Origin: Gloeocapsa sp. PCC 7428
GTDB lineage: Bacteria; Cyanobacteriota; Cyanobacteriia; Cyanobacteriales; Chroococcidiopsidaceae
Length of the DNA stretch: 64,000 bases
Direction: 5' to 3'
Assembly: GCF_000317555.1 (NCBI RefSeq)
Contig: NC_019745.1
Location: 3,658,001-3,722,000, forward strand
Shown here: positions 53,651-63,344 of the stretch, in pieces
Layout of the letters: each line of letters opens with the position of its first letter
Numbering within the stretch: position 1 is the stretch's first letter
Notes under the pieces: generated by a model
What the model saw: the letters and a program-made list of their open reading frames with translations, nothing else
Told to the model about the DNA's origin: nothing
The model's database searches: none
Translations under genes and position numbers: made by a program

Positions 53651-53869
53651 TCAAGAAGCTTGCCGATTTTCTGCCAAATCGCGAATTAAGTTTAGCCGCG
53701 AGCGAATGTAGTCGCTGAGAATATCGAGTTCACTTTGATTCAGCGACGTTTTCAACTTGGTTTGCTTAAGTAACCACTGCACCAGATGTGCATCATCGAG
53801 TTTTAACAGAGTGTTTGACTGTGTTGTTTCAACTACAGACCAAAGCTGACGCAGGACTGTGGGAGTCAT
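53651..53869 (-). CDS. conserved small protein of unknown function (72 aa)
   Basis: MTPTVLRQLWSVVETTQ then LVQWLLKQTKLKTSLNQSELDILSDYIRSRLNLIRDLAE. It is a helical protein; the pattern repeats across cyanobacteria in similar short ORFs. It is convergent with the previous gene (9 bp). The function is unknown. Confidence 0.65.
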   Translation of the reverse strand: MTPTVLRQLWSVVETTQSNTLLKLDDAHLVQWLLKQTKLKTSLNQSELDILSDYIRSRLNLIRDLAENRQAS

Positions 53870-54220
53870 AAGACCTCTGCTGAAAAATTAAGATTTCCTT
53901 TATCTTTTACGAGAATACCCAACGAAACCACTATTTTGCACAAGACCACACAACACGACACAAGAGTTACAAATTACTTAACAAAGCGATCGATAACTTG
54001 ACAAAATCGCTTATTTTAGTCTCGCGGTTTTCATTAAAAGTAAACAAATGCTGATAATGCTATACAAAATCGGCTAGTGACGATTACCTATTACCGATGA
54101 CCTGCACTTGAAACGTATGATTTATTATTATGCCTACCTACTTCACAAAAACCAATAAACTGCTCCAAGCCTCCCCAAATTTCTTAAACTTAAGGTGAAG
54201 TCAATCGAGGGAGTTTCAGT
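53870..54220. other. intergenic region (351 bp)
   Basis: AT-rich, with a few low-complexity patches (GACGATTACCTATTACCGAT near 54076). It holds the promoters for the divergent small genes. I see no ORF, hairpin or RNA gene of note. Confidence 0.45.
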
Positions 54221-54475
54221 ATGAATACTGAAAATATCGAACAAGAAGCTCGCGAGGCAATGGCGCAACAACGCCAGCAAGAGGAACATTTACAACAATC
54301 AATGTTGAGCCGCTCTGAAGCAGAAGTTAATAACCCACCAGGTAGCCACACAGAAGAAGAAGCTAGAGAATTAATGATTGAACAGCGCCAGCAAGAAGAG
54401 CAGTTACAAAAGTCGATGCTGAGCCGTTCTGCTGCTGAAGTCGGTCTATCGAGCAATCAGTCTTCTCAAGATTAG
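54221..54475 (+). CDS. small protein made of a 38-residue tandem repeat
   Basis: 84 residues. Two homologous units begin at residue 7 and residue 45 with offset 38: EQEAREAMAQQRQQEEHLQQ / EEEARELMIEQRQQEEQLQK, each followed by SMLSRSEAEV / SMLSRSAAEV. Both are Gln/Glu-rich amphipathic helices, probably a coiled coil or helical hairpin. GAGGGAGTTTCAGT precedes the ATG, a good Shine-Dalgarno site. Not recognised; homologous small repeat proteins may act as scaffolds. The internal duplication is recent enough to be visible at DNA level. Confidence 0.65.
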   Translation: MNTENIEQEAREAMAQQRQQEEHLQQSMLSRSEAEVNNPPGSHTEEEARELMIEQRQQEEQLQKSMLSRSAAEVGLSSNQSSQD

Positions 54476-54710
54476 CTTGTGTTAAACCAACGTTCGTCGA
54501 ACAAAAAAGTTTAGCGTGTAGAACATACACAACGACAAAGCCTAATCTGTGAAAGCGGTTAGCAATTGGTGCTTAGAGCTAATAAATTGAATTTAGTCGT
54601 AGCTGATCTAACAACCGCATCACATCCACTTTTTACCGCCAGGGTAGCTGTTGTTAGCTATCTTGGCTCAGATAAATTGCAATTCAAACATCAGACTTGC
54701 CGTCGTAGAT

Positions 54711-55145
54711 TTAAGCTACCTTATTCATCTTGTCAGGATCTTGAATGCCACGTAGCTTGTACCATGTCTGTGTGATTCTTTGCCACCACGATTGCTGATT
54801 CATCCCCAGTGCTTTGTTGTAACTCGTGTATGACTGTTGATAGCGACCCAGGTAATGCAAGGCTGCACCGCGAATTAGCCATGCTTCTTGATGTTTGGAG
54901 TCTAGTTCTAAAGCTTTTTCGCAACTGCTTAAGGCTTCGGAGTAGCGTTCTAAATGTACCAGTACCACTGCGCGTAATACCCAACTGCTCGGATCGTCTT
55001 CTCGAATCGTCACAGCTTTGTTTAGGTTAGCTAGCGCTTCTAGATAGTGACCTGAGTTAGCTAAAGCTGCACCTCTAGCAAACCAGATTTGGTAACTATT
55101 CGTTGGATCTGCTGTTTTGTCGAAGCTAGTCATTATTACAGCCAT
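54711..55145 (-). CDS. tetratricopeptide repeat (TPR) protein
   Basis: 144 residues with about three TPR units: YQIWFARGAALANSGHYLEALANLNKAV, SSWVLRAVVLVHLERYSEALSSCEKALEL and EAWLIRGAALHYLGRYQQSYTSYNKAL. It is probably a small adaptor that binds a peptide or protein partner. It starts from ATG 55145, with no signal sequence. The neighbours give no role. Confidence 0.88.
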   Translation of the reverse strand: MAVIMTSFDKTADPTNSYQIWFARGAALANSGHYLEALANLNKAVTIREDDPSSWVLRAVVLVHLERYSEALSSCEKALELDSKHQEAWLIRGAALHYLGRYQQSYTSYNKALGMNQQSWWQRITQTWYKLRGIQDPDKMNKVA

Positions 55146-55343
55146 AGTAAGTACATCACATCAGGTAAGCCCACAACCTCAAGGTAGTCTACTTAGTGCC
55201 TGATCGTGCTGTAGAAATTACGGTAACTATTGTAAATATTTCAACAATATATTGAAAGTGGCGATCGCCTAGCAAACTGTATCGGTTATATCCAGCGCCT
55301 GCGACAGCAGCAAGGCAAAAGCAAACACAGGATAAGGATAGAA

Positions 55344-56177
55344 TTAATGAACTCTTGCCCGCGTTAAAATTCCTTGACGAGGACTAAATAATAAAGCTAT
55401 CAGAAACAATCCAGAGGCAACTAGAACAATTGCAGCACCCGAAGGAATATTTAAATAATAGCTAAGATACATACCACTAACACTACTGACAATCCCGAAC
55501 ACCGCACCTAATATCATCATTTGATGGAGTTCTTTTACAAGTAAGTAAGCTGTAGTTCCAGGACCAACTAAGAGAGATACAACAAGCACAACTCCCACCG
55601 CTTGCATACTAGCAATAATTGTTAAAGTAATCGCAGCAGTTAGCCCAAAATGAATTAAATTCACAGGCAATCCCATTGCTTGCGCTCCTAAAGGGTCGAA
55701 GGTATAAAACAGCAATTCCTTATAAAAAACTTTGACTAAGAGGAGGACAATAACTGTAATGAATAAAGTGCGCCACACATCTGAATTAGTGACGCCTAAA
55801 ATGTCACCAAACAGAAATTGATGTAGGTCTAGTTTACTTCTCAAAACAGTAATTAATGTAATTCCTAATGCTAAAAAACCTGAGAAAACTAATGCCATTG
55901 CCACATCAACTTTGACACGAGATTGTGACTGAATCCAAGCAATAACAAAGGTGCTGAATGTACCAGAAACAAAGGCTCCTAGAAAGATATCCATACCAAA
56001 GAAAAACGCGATCGCAAGTCCTGGTAACACCGCATGAGCAATGACATCGCCTAATAAGCCCATCCGTTGTACAATTAAATAGGTTCCCACAACCGCACAC
56101 AAGATTCCGAGTAAAACCGCAGTGGCGATCGCTTGACGCATAAATTCAAAACTTAGCGGTTCAATTAACCAATTCAT
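55344..56177 (-). CDS. znuB: zinc/manganese-type ABC transporter permease
   Basis: About 277 residues from ATG 56177 (MNWLIEPLSFEFMRQA). Seven to eight helices of the ABC-3 family: LLGDVIAHAVLPGLAIAFFFG (the family motif with GD, HAVLPG) and GVVLVVSLLVGPGTTAYLLVKEL. It forms the membrane channel of a metal importer with the ATPase gene immediately upstream. The frame also opens from TTG 56216, overlapping the ATPase stop. The binding protein and ATPase point to zinc, although manganese members look very similar. Confidence 0.88.
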   Translation of the reverse strand: MNWLIEPLSFEFMRQAIATAVLLGILCAVVGTYLIVQRMGLLGDVIAHAVLPGLAIAFFFGMDIFLGAFVSGTFSTFVIAWIQSQSRVKVDVAMALVFSGFLALGITLITVLRSKLDLHQFLFGDILGVTNSDVWRTLFITVIVLLLVKVFYKELLFYTFDPLGAQAMGLPVNLIHFGLTAAITLTIIASMQAVGVVLVVSLLVGPGTTAYLLVKELHQMMILGAVFGIVSSVSGMYLSYYLNIPSGAAIVLVASGLFLIALLFSPRQGILTRARVH

Positions 56178-56208
56178 AGAGTATTCAATAGTCAATAAAG
56201 AGTACTGT

Positions 56209-56940
56209 TTAGGCAAAAAACTGCTTGCTTAAAAGTAGCAAGCCATCGCCGTACGTGCGTTGTATATTTTCTGCGGTAAAAACTTCTCTCAACGAACCAT
56301 TAGCAATGATTTTGCGATTCAAAAGTAATAGGCGATCGCACTGCGTTAATGTACCTCCTAAATCGTGCGTAATGAGTAAGAGAATTTTTCCTTGAGCTTT
56401 TAATTCCTCAAAAACCTCAAACATAATTGATTCTGTCTTTTTATCAACTCCCACAAAGGGTTCATCAAAAAAGAACAATTCCGCCTCTTGCGCTAGTGTA
56501 CGCGCTAAGAATACGCGCTGCTGCTGTCCTCCTGACAATTGTCCGATCGCCCGCCGTCGTAAATTATAAATTCCGACACGTTCCATCGCACAAGCAGCAA
56601 TTTCTTTCGCTCGACGGCTATGTTCGCGCAACCAACCCGTATGCACTGTGCGTCCCATTAAAACAACGCGTTCTACAGTAATCGGGTAATCCCAGTCAAT
56701 CGCCGATCTTTGTGGCACATAAGCAACTGAGTGTAATTGCTGTTGCAGCGATCGCGCCCTGTACCTCACTTTACCACTCGTCGTTGGGACTAAACCCAAA
56801 ATGCCCTTGACAAGTGTACTTTTTCCTGCCCCATTTGGACCAATTACACCAACAATTTGCCCTGGTTCTAAGCAAAAGCTTACATCCTCAACAGCAGAAA
56901 TTCCTTGGTAGTTGACAGCTAAGTGCTGAACCTCTAACAT
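56209..56940 (-). CDS. znuC: zinc/manganese-type ABC transporter ATPase
   Basis: 243 residues. Walker A is GPNGAGKSTLVKGILGL; the Q-loop region is VAYVPQRSAIDWDYPITV, a feature of the metal family; the signature is LSGGQQQRVFLARTLAQE; Walker B is LFFFDEPFVGVD. It powers import with the permease downstream. It lies 46 bp from the divergent binding-protein gene, with a Zur-like box in between, so the trio is co-regulated. Confidence 0.9.
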   Translation of the reverse strand: MLEVQHLAVNYQGISAVEDVSFCLEPGQIVGVIGPNGAGKSTLVKGILGLVPTTSGKVRYRARSLQQQLHSVAYVPQRSAIDWDYPITVERVVLMGRTVHTGWLREHSRRAKEIAACAMERVGIYNLRRRAIGQLSGGQQQRVFLARTLAQEAELFFFDEPFVGVDKKTESIMFEVFEELKAQGKILLLITHDLGGTLTQCDRLLLLNRKIIANGSLREVFTAENIQRTYGDGLLLLSKQFFA

Positions 56941-56953
56941 GACTCTCTTAGAA

Positions 56954-56968
56954 TGATAATGATAATCA
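56954..56968. promoter_or_regulatory. candidate Zur (Fur-family) box between znuC and znuA
   Basis: TGATAATGATAATCA is a 7-1-7 inverted repeat with one mismatch to the cyanobacterial Zur consensus TGATAATnATTATCA. It lies in the 46 bp gap between the divergent metal-uptake genes, 18 bp upstream of the znuA ATG and 13 bp upstream of the znuC ATG, where a zinc-loaded Zur dimer would block both promoters. Confidence 0.7.
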
Positions 56969-56986
56969 AAATAACCTCAATCCAAA

Positions 56987-58003
56987 ATGTTACACAAACG
57001 TTATAAGCAAATTGTCCTAACGATAACGTTGGGGTTAATCGGCTGTAATTCAACTCCTACTCCGACAGGACAAGAGACAACATTACAAACTGTAGGCGAT
57101 CGCCCATCGGTAATTGCCACCACAAGCGTGTTATGTGATATGACACAACAGGTTGCGGCTGAGACTGTTGATTTAACGTGTCTAGTTGCAGCAGGAGAAG
57201 ACCCCCATTTGTATCAACCTACACCTGAAGACCGCAAAGCGATCGACCAAGCCGATTTAATTCTATATGGTGGTTACGATTTTGAACCAGCTTTAATCAA
57301 ATTAATTGAAGCGACGAGTAATCCTGCACCTAAAGTTGCCGTACACGAAGTTGCGGTTTCACAACCAATTATGGCAGAACCGCACAGCCACGACCACGAC
57401 CACGATCGCGACCACTCGCATGCGTCCGAGGAAACTGCACCCGATCCTCATGTATGGCACAATGCTCAAAATGGTATCCGCATGGTAGAAACTATTCGCG
57501 ATAACCTAGAGCAAGTCGCACCAAATCACGCCTCACTCTACAACAGCAACGCCCAACAGATTACGAGCGAACTCGCTCAAATCGATGCATGGATTAAATC
57601 ACAAATTGCGACAATTCCGCCCCAGAATCGTAAGTTAGTAACTACTCACGATGCCATGAATTACTTTGCTCAGGCATATGGTATTCCCATAGAAGGAACA
57701 CTTAGAGGTATTAGTACAGAAGAAGCGCCTACGGCTGCTAGAGTCAGTGAACTAGTCAAAAATATTCGACAATCAAGCGTACCCACAATCTTTGCAGAAG
57801 CAACCATCAATCCGAGGTTAATTCAAACTGTCGCTAGAGAAGCAAATGTTCAAGTATCTGAACGTAAACTTTTTGCCGATGGCTTAGGAGAACCAGGAAC
57901 CGATGCGGATACCTACCAAAACAAGCTCATTGCCAATACTCGTACTATTGTCGAAGGGCTAGGAGGTAACTATACTCCTCCCCAAGTAGCTAGCTTAAAT
58001 TAA
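56987..58003 (+). CDS. znuA: zinc ABC transporter periplasmic binding lipoprotein
   Basis: 338 residues. A lipoprotein signal (ITLGLIGCNSTPT, Cys 20 region) is followed by the metal-binding fold: ATTSVLCDMTQQVA, AGEDPHLYQPTPED (metal His), a His/Asp-rich loop (SHDHDHDRDHSHA), DPHVWHNAQNGIRM, VTTHDAMNYFAQAYGI and FAEATINPRLI. The His-rich loop is characteristic of zinc-binding ZnuA proteins, which supports zinc over manganese. It delivers the ion to the divergent znuBC transporter. The Zur-like box upstream fits. Confidence 0.9.
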   Translation: MLHKRYKQIVLTITLGLIGCNSTPTPTGQETTLQTVGDRPSVIATTSVLCDMTQQVAAETVDLTCLVAAGEDPHLYQPTPEDRKAIDQADLILYGGYDFEPALIKLIEATSNPAPKVAVHEVAVSQPIMAEPHSHDHDHDRDHSHASEETAPDPHVWHNAQNGIRMVETIRDNLEQVAPNHASLYNSNAQQITSELAQIDAWIKSQIATIPPQNRKLVTTHDAMNYFAQAYGIPIEGTLRGISTEEAPTAARVSELVKNIRQSSVPTIFAEATINPRLIQTVAREANVQVSERKLFADGLGEPGTDADTYQNKLIANTRTIVEGLGGNYTPPQVASLN

Positions 58004-58060
58004 TTTGACTTGGGAACGTGGTATAGTAACTTTCATTAACTCACTCCTAATCTTCTCACA

Positions 58061-58393
58061 ATGGTCTATCAAGTGCGATTAGTAAATCCTGATATGGCAC
58101 TTGACCGCACGATTTTGGTTCCTGAGGAGCAATACATTCTTGATATAGCAGAAGAAGCAGGAATTCGTTTACCTGCGGGTTGTCATCAAGGAAACTGTTC
58201 CGCCTGTGTTGCCAAAATTATTAGTGGAGAAGTCGATCAAAGCGAACAAAGATTTTTACAACCCGCAGAAATTGCAGCAGGCTACACGCTTACTTGCGTA
58301 GCCTATCCACTCTCAGATTGTACTTTACAAACGCATCAAGAAAAAGTTTTATACCATTCTTCTTTGTATTATTCTACTGAGCAAAGCGGATAA
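58061..58393 (+). CDS. plant-type [2Fe-2S] ferredoxin-like protein
   Basis: 110 residues. The cluster ligands are visible in CHQGNCSACV (Cx4Cx2C) and the fourth Cys in LTCVAYP. The fold is preceded by RTILVPEEQYILDIAEEAGIRLPAG, the ferredoxin opening. It is somewhat longer than the photosynthetic PetF at the C-terminus (TLQTHQEKVLYH). It may donate electrons to a specific enzyme rather than photosystem I. It starts at ATG 58061, 58 bp after znuA and 44 bp before the SRPBCC gene, on the same strand. Confidence 0.88.
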   Translation: MVYQVRLVNPDMALDRTILVPEEQYILDIAEEAGIRLPAGCHQGNCSACVAKIISGEVDQSEQRFLQPAEIAAGYTLTCVAYPLSDCTLQTHQEKVLYHSSLYYSTEQSG

Positions 58394-58436
58394 TTAGGAG
58401 TAGCAGTAATATAAGAAACCTTTCAAATAATAATTA

Positions 58437-58889
58437 ATGGTTAGATTTAAATATTCTTCACTGATTGATGCACCTGTAGAAGTCGTTTGGAATTTTTACG
58501 AGCGTCCTGATATACTCAATCTTCTAACTCCGCCTTGGCAACCAATTCAAGTAATACGTCACGAAGGAGGATTAGAGGTAGGAGCAACAACTGAATTCAA
58601 TATATTTTTGGGTCTTATTCCCCTACGATGGGTAACGATTCACACTGAATACAGTAGATACCATTTCTTTACAGACGAACAGCGTGAAGGACCACTTGAA
58701 TATTGGAAACATCGTCATCAGTTTACAGCAGAAGATCATAAAACCTTGCTAACTGATGATATCGATTTTAGCTTACCTGGTGGATTTTTAACAGATTTCT
58801 TTGCTAGTTGGTTAGTGATGATGCAACTCGATCAAGTATTTCGCTATCGCCACGAAGTTACACAACGAGAATGTCGAATTCATTATTAA
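58437..58889 (+). CDS. SRPBCC (START-like) superfamily ligand-binding protein
   Basis: 150 residues. YSSLIDAPVEVVWNFYERPDIL, LEVGATTEFNIFLGLIPLRWVTIHTEY and the long C-terminal helix FLTDFFASWLVMMQLDQVFRYRHEV fit a START/Bet v1-like cavity fold. It probably binds a hydrophobic ligand; several cyanobacterial members act on pigments or lipids, but the ligand here is unknown. It follows the ferredoxin gene closely and may be co-transcribed, though a shared function is unproven. Confidence 0.82.
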   Translation: MVRFKYSSLIDAPVEVVWNFYERPDILNLLTPPWQPIQVIRHEGGLEVGATTEFNIFLGLIPLRWVTIHTEYSRYHFFTDEQREGPLEYWKHRHQFTAEDHKTLLTDDIDFSLPGGFLTDFFASWLVMMQLDQVFRYRHEVTQRECRIHY

Positions 58890-59096
58890 ACTTATAGTCA
58901 AGTATGAGCAAATAAAAACAATAAAAACAAGACCTCAATTTTCTTTACTCAGCGTTCTCTGTGCCTCTGTGGTTCGTAAAAGTATAAACTTTGTTTCCAT
59001 CAAGTAAGAAACTCCATGCTCAAACTAAATCAGAACAAAAAAAGAATTTGCTAGACTTGAGAATAGTCAATCAACCCATTGAAGGACGCTGCACCG

Positions 59097-60581
59097 ATGA
59101 CGCTCTCCATGCATCCCAGTACCTTACTGCTAACCAGGGAACTACCAAACCTGCAATATAGCTCAACACGCGATCGCTTCGATGAAACCTGGGAAGCACC
59201 ATTATCGACTCTTCTAGGCTTAGGACGTGCAGCAGGGGCTGATTTTGTTGAATTTTTCTTAGAGCGAGTCAACTATATCAACTGTCTAGCCGAAGACGAC
59301 ACAATTACTAGTATTTCTCCACGATTATCGACAGGTGCAGGCGTCCGAGTTTTTCGCGGTAAAGCCGATTGCTACGTCAGCACCAACGATTTATCATTTA
59401 CAGGACTCAAAGCCGCTTTAGAAAAAGGCTTATCGATTTTAGGGTTACAACTTCCTGCACCTAACGGTTATGTTCCAGAAATCAACCTAGAACTTTTGCG
59501 CGACTACGCCACCAAAAAAGGTAAAGAGTCTTGGCTAGCAGGATGCAGTTCCATGCGCGAAATGGGCGAAATTCTCCTTGATGCTAATGCGCAATTAAAA
59601 CAAAAAGCAACTCACGTCCAATCGAGACGCGCGGTATATTTTCGTGATTGGCAAGAAGTTTTAGTTGCAGCGAGTGATGGAACTTTCGCTAGAGACATCC
59701 GCCTAACACAATCTGTAGGTTATAACCTTTTGTGTGCCGATGGGACAAATCGTTCATCGATTAGTAAGCGCGTTGGTAGCACCAGCGAACCCGACTTCTT
59801 AAGAAGTTGGAACTATCAAGTAGACGCTGAAGAAGTCGCCGAATCGGCTGGAAAAATGCTTTACGCCGACTATGTAGAATCTGGTAATTACCCCATCATC
59901 ATGGCAAACGAGTTTGGGGGCGTAATCTTCCACGAAGCTTGCGGACACTTATTAGAAACAACCCAGATTGAGCGCAAAACAACTCCGTTTGCAGATAAGA
60001 AAGGCGAAAAAATTGCGCATGAAAGCCTGACAGCTTGGGATGAAGGACTTTCTCAAGATGCCTTTGGGACGATTGACATGGACGATGAAGGAATGCCAGC
60101 GCAAAGAACATTGTTGATCGAAAACGGCATTTTGAAGAATTTTATTAGCGATCGCACCGGTTCAATGCGTACCGGACACCCTCGCACTGGTAGTGGACGT
60201 CGCCAAAACTACACGTTCGCCGCTGCATCAAGAATGCGTAACACGTACATCGCACCAGGAAACTACACCAACGAAGACTTATTCGCCTCAATTGATAAAG
60301 GTATTTACTGCAAGAAAATGGGCGGTGGTAGTGTTGGTCCTACAGGACAATTTAACTTTGCTGTCGATGAAGCTTACCTGATTGAAAAAGGCAAAATTAC
60401 CAAACCTCTCAAAGGCGCTACCTTGATTGGTGACGCGCAAGAGATTATGAACAAAATTTCGATGTGTTCGCAAGACTTGGGACTCGCAGCAGGATTCTGC
60501 GGTTCGGTTAGCGGTAGTGTTTACGTTACCGTAGGTCAACCCCACATCAAAGTTGATTCGATTACCGTTGGTGGAAGATAG
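59097..60581 (+). CDS. tldD: TldD family metallopeptidase, catalytic subunit
   Basis: About 494 residues from ATG 59097 ([13 protein letters not shown]), preceded by GAAGGA; a TTG at 59079 is also in frame. The zinc motif [12 protein letters not shown] (HExxxH) lies about residue 280, followed by [39 protein letters not shown], the [24 protein letters not shown] stretch and the closing [15 protein letters not shown]. TldD and TldE form a heterodimeric protease that degrades unfolded peptides and matures microcins in other bacteria. TldE follows at seven bases. Confidence 0.93.
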   Translation: MTLSMHPSTLLLTRELPNLQYSSTRDRFDETWEAPLSTLLGLGRAAGADFVEFFLERVNYINCLAEDDTITSISPRLSTGAGVRVFRGKADCYVSTNDLSFTGLKAALEKGLSILGLQLPAPNGYVPEINLELLRDYATKKGKESWLAGCSSMREMGEILLDANAQLKQKATHVQSRRAVYFRDWQEVLVAASDGTFARDIRLTQSVGYNLLCADGTNRSSISKRVGSTSEPDFLRSWNYQVDAEEVAESAGKMLYADYVESGNYPIIMANEFGGVIFHEACGHLLETTQIERKTTPFADKKGEKIAHESLTAWDEGLSQDAFGTIDMDDEGMPAQRTLLIENGILKNFISDRTGSMRTGHPRTGSGRRQNYTFAAASRMRNTYIAPGNYTNEDLFASIDKGIYCKKMGGGSVGPTGQFNFAVDEAYLIEKGKITKPLKGATLIGDAQEIMNKISMCSQDLGLAAGFCGSVSGSVYVTVGQPHIKVDSITVGGR

Positions 60582-60588
60582 ATTGATT

Positions 60589-61929
60589 ATGCCTAATATT
60601 GATGAACTTGCAGGATATACGCAAGCAAGTGCGGAACGCCTGGGGATAGAAAAATTCGATATTTACGGTTCATCCGTTGACGAAACCAGCGTTCAAGTTG
60701 ATAGCGGTGAACCCAAACAAGTCAAAGCCTCGAATCGTTCCAGCGTCATTGTACGCGTTTGGAATAAAGATAATACAGTAGGAGTAACCAGCACTACTGA
60801 TGTCGATTCTAATGGTATTGACTTGGCTTTAAAAACAGCTTATGAAGCAAGTTTCTTTGGGGTAAAAGAAAATGTCCCTGACTTCAGCCCAGAAGCTACT
60901 GCTGAACTGAAAGTCGATACCGAAGCAACAGCCCCCCAAGCGCCAGTTTCACAACTCATTGATACACTGATTGCAGCTGAAAAAGAACTTTTACAAGCGC
61001 ATCCTGCAATCAAAGGTGTACCGTATAACGGTTTATCGCAAAGAGATCTTAGCCGCTTCTACCTCAACAGTAACGGCGCAATGCGCAATGAAGCGCGTTC
61101 CTATACATCGATTTATCTTTACAGCAAGACCGAACAAGAAGGCAAAAAACCTCGTAGTGCTGGCGCTTTTCGGATTAATCGTAGTTTAGAACAAATTGAT
61201 TTACAAGGTTGTGTACAAGAAGCAGCAGAAAAAACAATTAGTCATCTAAACTACGAGAAAGTTCAATCAGGGAAATATCGCGTTGTTTTCTCCCCAGAAG
61301 CTTTTTTAAGTTTATTAGGTGCTTTTTCTAATCTTTTTAATGCCCAAAATATCTTAGATAAGCAAAGTCTTTCTACACCAGAATCTTTAGGCAAACAAAT
61401 TGCTTCTCCTCTACTTTCAGTGTGCGATGATGCGTTGCATCCTGAGAATATTGCCGCAGAAACTTTTGATGGTGAAGGAACACCAACGCGACGCATTCCC
61501 TTAATTACTAATGGAGTTTTAAGCAATTTTATCCATAGTGCAGGTACAGCGAAAAGGTTTAATACACAACCTACAGGTCATGCGAATATCGGTGCGAAAG
61601 TTAGCGTTAGCTCGCACTTTTATCACGTATTTCCTGGAGAAACTGCATCGCAGGAATATAGTTTAGATAGTGCGGAAAACATCATTTTTATTGATGACGT
61701 GCAAGCGCTTCATGCAGGAGTTAAAGCGTTACAAGGTTCATTTTCACTTCCGTTTGACGGTTGGATAGTCAACAACGGTAAAAAAACAAGTATTGAGTCT
61801 GCAACCGTTGCAGGCGATTTTCTGGAATTATTGCAGTCAATCATTTTTGTTGAGAAAGAACCAGAATTAACACCAGCAGGCGTTTGTCCAAAAATTTGGG
61901 TTGATAATCTTTCAATTACTGGAGAATAA
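60589..61929 (+). CDS. tldE: TldE/PmbA family protein, partner of TldD
   Basis: About 446 residues from ATG 60589 (MPNIDELAGYTQAS); the frame also opens further upstream (60553), overlapping tldD. NEARSYTSIYLYSKTEQ, FSPEAFLSLLGAFSNLFNAQNI and FDGEGTPTRRIPLITNGVLSNFIHSAGTAKRFN are family signatures, as is the ending LPFDGWIVNNGKKTSIESATVAG. It lacks the HExxxH motif, as expected for the non-catalytic TldE partner. It is expressed together with tldD by close spacing. It is convergent with the MFS gene. Confidence 0.92.
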   Translation: MPNIDELAGYTQASAERLGIEKFDIYGSSVDETSVQVDSGEPKQVKASNRSSVIVRVWNKDNTVGVTSTTDVDSNGIDLALKTAYEASFFGVKENVPDFSPEATAELKVDTEATAPQAPVSQLIDTLIAAEKELLQAHPAIKGVPYNGLSQRDLSRFYLNSNGAMRNEARSYTSIYLYSKTEQEGKKPRSAGAFRINRSLEQIDLQGCVQEAAEKTISHLNYEKVQSGKYRVVFSPEAFLSLLGAFSNLFNAQNILDKQSLSTPESLGKQIASPLLSVCDDALHPENIAAETFDGEGTPTRRIPLITNGVLSNFIHSAGTAKRFNTQPTGHANIGAKVSVSSHFYHVFPGETASQEYSLDSAENIIFIDDVQALHAGVKALQGSFSLPFDGWIVNNGKKTSIESATVAGDFLELLQSIIFVEKEPELTPAGVCPKIWVDNLSITGE

Positions 61930-61948
61930 AAAAATACCTAATTTCGAG

Positions 61949-63232
61949 CTATATAGTATGGTTATCGCGATTTGGTTTGATAGGTTCTAATTCTTGTAAT
62001 TCTCGGTAGGCGAAGCCTCCACAGCCGACTAGGAATAAACTGATGGCAGTGATAACATACAAAACTGCCATCCCAGAACCAGAACTACTGCTAAAGATAC
62101 CACCCAGGATAGTTGCTATCCCTCCAGGTGACATGGCGGGTTCAAATACTCGATCTGCTAAAGGACCAGCAATAAAAATTGCGATCGCCGACACAATTTG
62201 TAAAACTAAAGCATTCGCGGCAAAGACCCGTCCTTGCTTCTCTGGAGCCACGTTTGCCATCCAAAGTGCCGTTTCAGCGCTACTCAGCAGCGGGAAATTT
62301 AACGAGGAGCAAAATTGTGCAGGAATCCACACGAATGTTGTACGCCCTAAGCCAAAGACAGTTTTACTCAATCCTGCCCCAATAAATCCTAGCAGCATGC
62401 CATCAGTACGCCGCTGAGAACCACCCCAAACACTGATAATAACTGCACCTGTGACGCCTCCAATTCCAGCAGATGCCGCAACACTACCTAAAACTTGAGC
62501 ACTACCATCGGTACGTGCGAGAATCATTGGGTCGTAAATGGCTCCTCCAAGATCATGCGCAAACCAAAATATTGCAGTTGTCACTAATAAAGCACGTAAA
62601 CCTCGGTGATTCCAGATATAGCGCAGTCCAAAAGTTAAAGTCTCTAAAACTTGCTGATCGGCATCAGGACGCGATGGCTGGGGGATATTAACAGCAACCA
62701 ATGTGGCGATCGCAACAGTAAAAGTTGTTAAGTCAATTAAGAGAATACCTAACAATCCAACGACAGGATAAAGACTACCAGCCAACGCCGGAGCAAAGAT
62801 CGCAGAACCATAGTGTACCATCGAACCCATACTACTAGCGCGGGTATAGTGCTGTTGTGGCACAATCATTGCAATCGAGGTTGAGTAGGCAAGCTGCTGA
62901 ATTTGCCCAAAACTACCATTAACCGCACTTGTTAAGTAAAGATGCCAGATTTGTAAGTTATCAGTAAGATACAGTAGCAAGATAGCTATAGTAGAAAGTG
63001 CAGCAATTGCATCTCCTAAGAGCATCAACCGCTTACGATTAAAGCAATCGACAATGATGCCTGCAAACAGAGTAATCGGAATGCGTGGTAATTGCGAAAA
63101 AAAGCCGACAAGTGCCAAAGCTGTCGCTGAACCTGTCAGTTCCCAAGCCCAAATTATCAGGGCAAACTCGGTCATATAAGTGCCGATGGTAGAGACAAGT
63201 TGACCAAGCCAAATAATGGTAAAGGTACGCAC
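61949..63232 (-). CDS. MFS transporter, EntS-like (possible siderophore exporter)
   Basis: 427 residues with about twelve membrane helices. It has the MFS_3 layout: IIWLGQLVSTIGTYMTEFALIIWAWELTGSATALALVGF, then LPRIPITLFAGIIVDCFNRKRLMLLGDAIA (the cytoplasmic loop motif) and a middle domain break (PDADQQVLETLTFGLRYIW). Members export enterobactin or drugs. It lies upstream of the window edge near a siderophore-binding protein gene, which supports, but does not prove, siderophore export. It begins with ATG 63232. Confidence 0.85.
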   Translation of the reverse strand: MRTFTIIWLGQLVSTIGTYMTEFALIIWAWELTGSATALALVGFFSQLPRIPITLFAGIIVDCFNRKRLMLLGDAIAALSTIAILLLYLTDNLQIWHLYLTSAVNGSFGQIQQLAYSTSIAMIVPQQHYTRASSMGSMVHYGSAIFAPALAGSLYPVVGLLGILLIDLTTFTVAIATLVAVNIPQPSRPDADQQVLETLTFGLRYIWNHRGLRALLVTTAIFWFAHDLGGAIYDPMILARTDGSAQVLGSVAASAGIGGVTGAVIISVWGGSQRRTDGMLLGFIGAGLSKTVFGLGRTTFVWIPAQFCSSLNFPLLSSAETALWMANVAPEKQGRVFAANALVLQIVSAIAIFIAGPLADRVFEPAMSPGGIATILGGIFSSSSGSGMAVLYVITAISLFLVGCGGFAYRELQELEPIKPNRDNHTI

Positions 63233-63305
63233 AGGCTAATATTATGTTGGAGAGGAATTGTTCAACGGTTATCAAGAATTTAGGAACTAGAGAATGCAAT
63301 TTTTA

Positions 63306-63337
63306 ATTTAAAACTCAAAACTCAAAACTCAAAACTC
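63306..63337. repeat. short tandem repeat (AAAACTC)n
   Basis: Four direct copies of an AAAACTC heptamer between the MFS gene and the binding-protein gene; the same kind of short tandem heptamer as at 1785 and 46735. Confidence 0.65.
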
Positions 63338-63344
63338 CCAAAGA

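Noticed and set aside
63306-63337. Possible CRISPR-like repeat
   Set aside because: Units are only seven bases with no spacers; it is a short tandem repeat.
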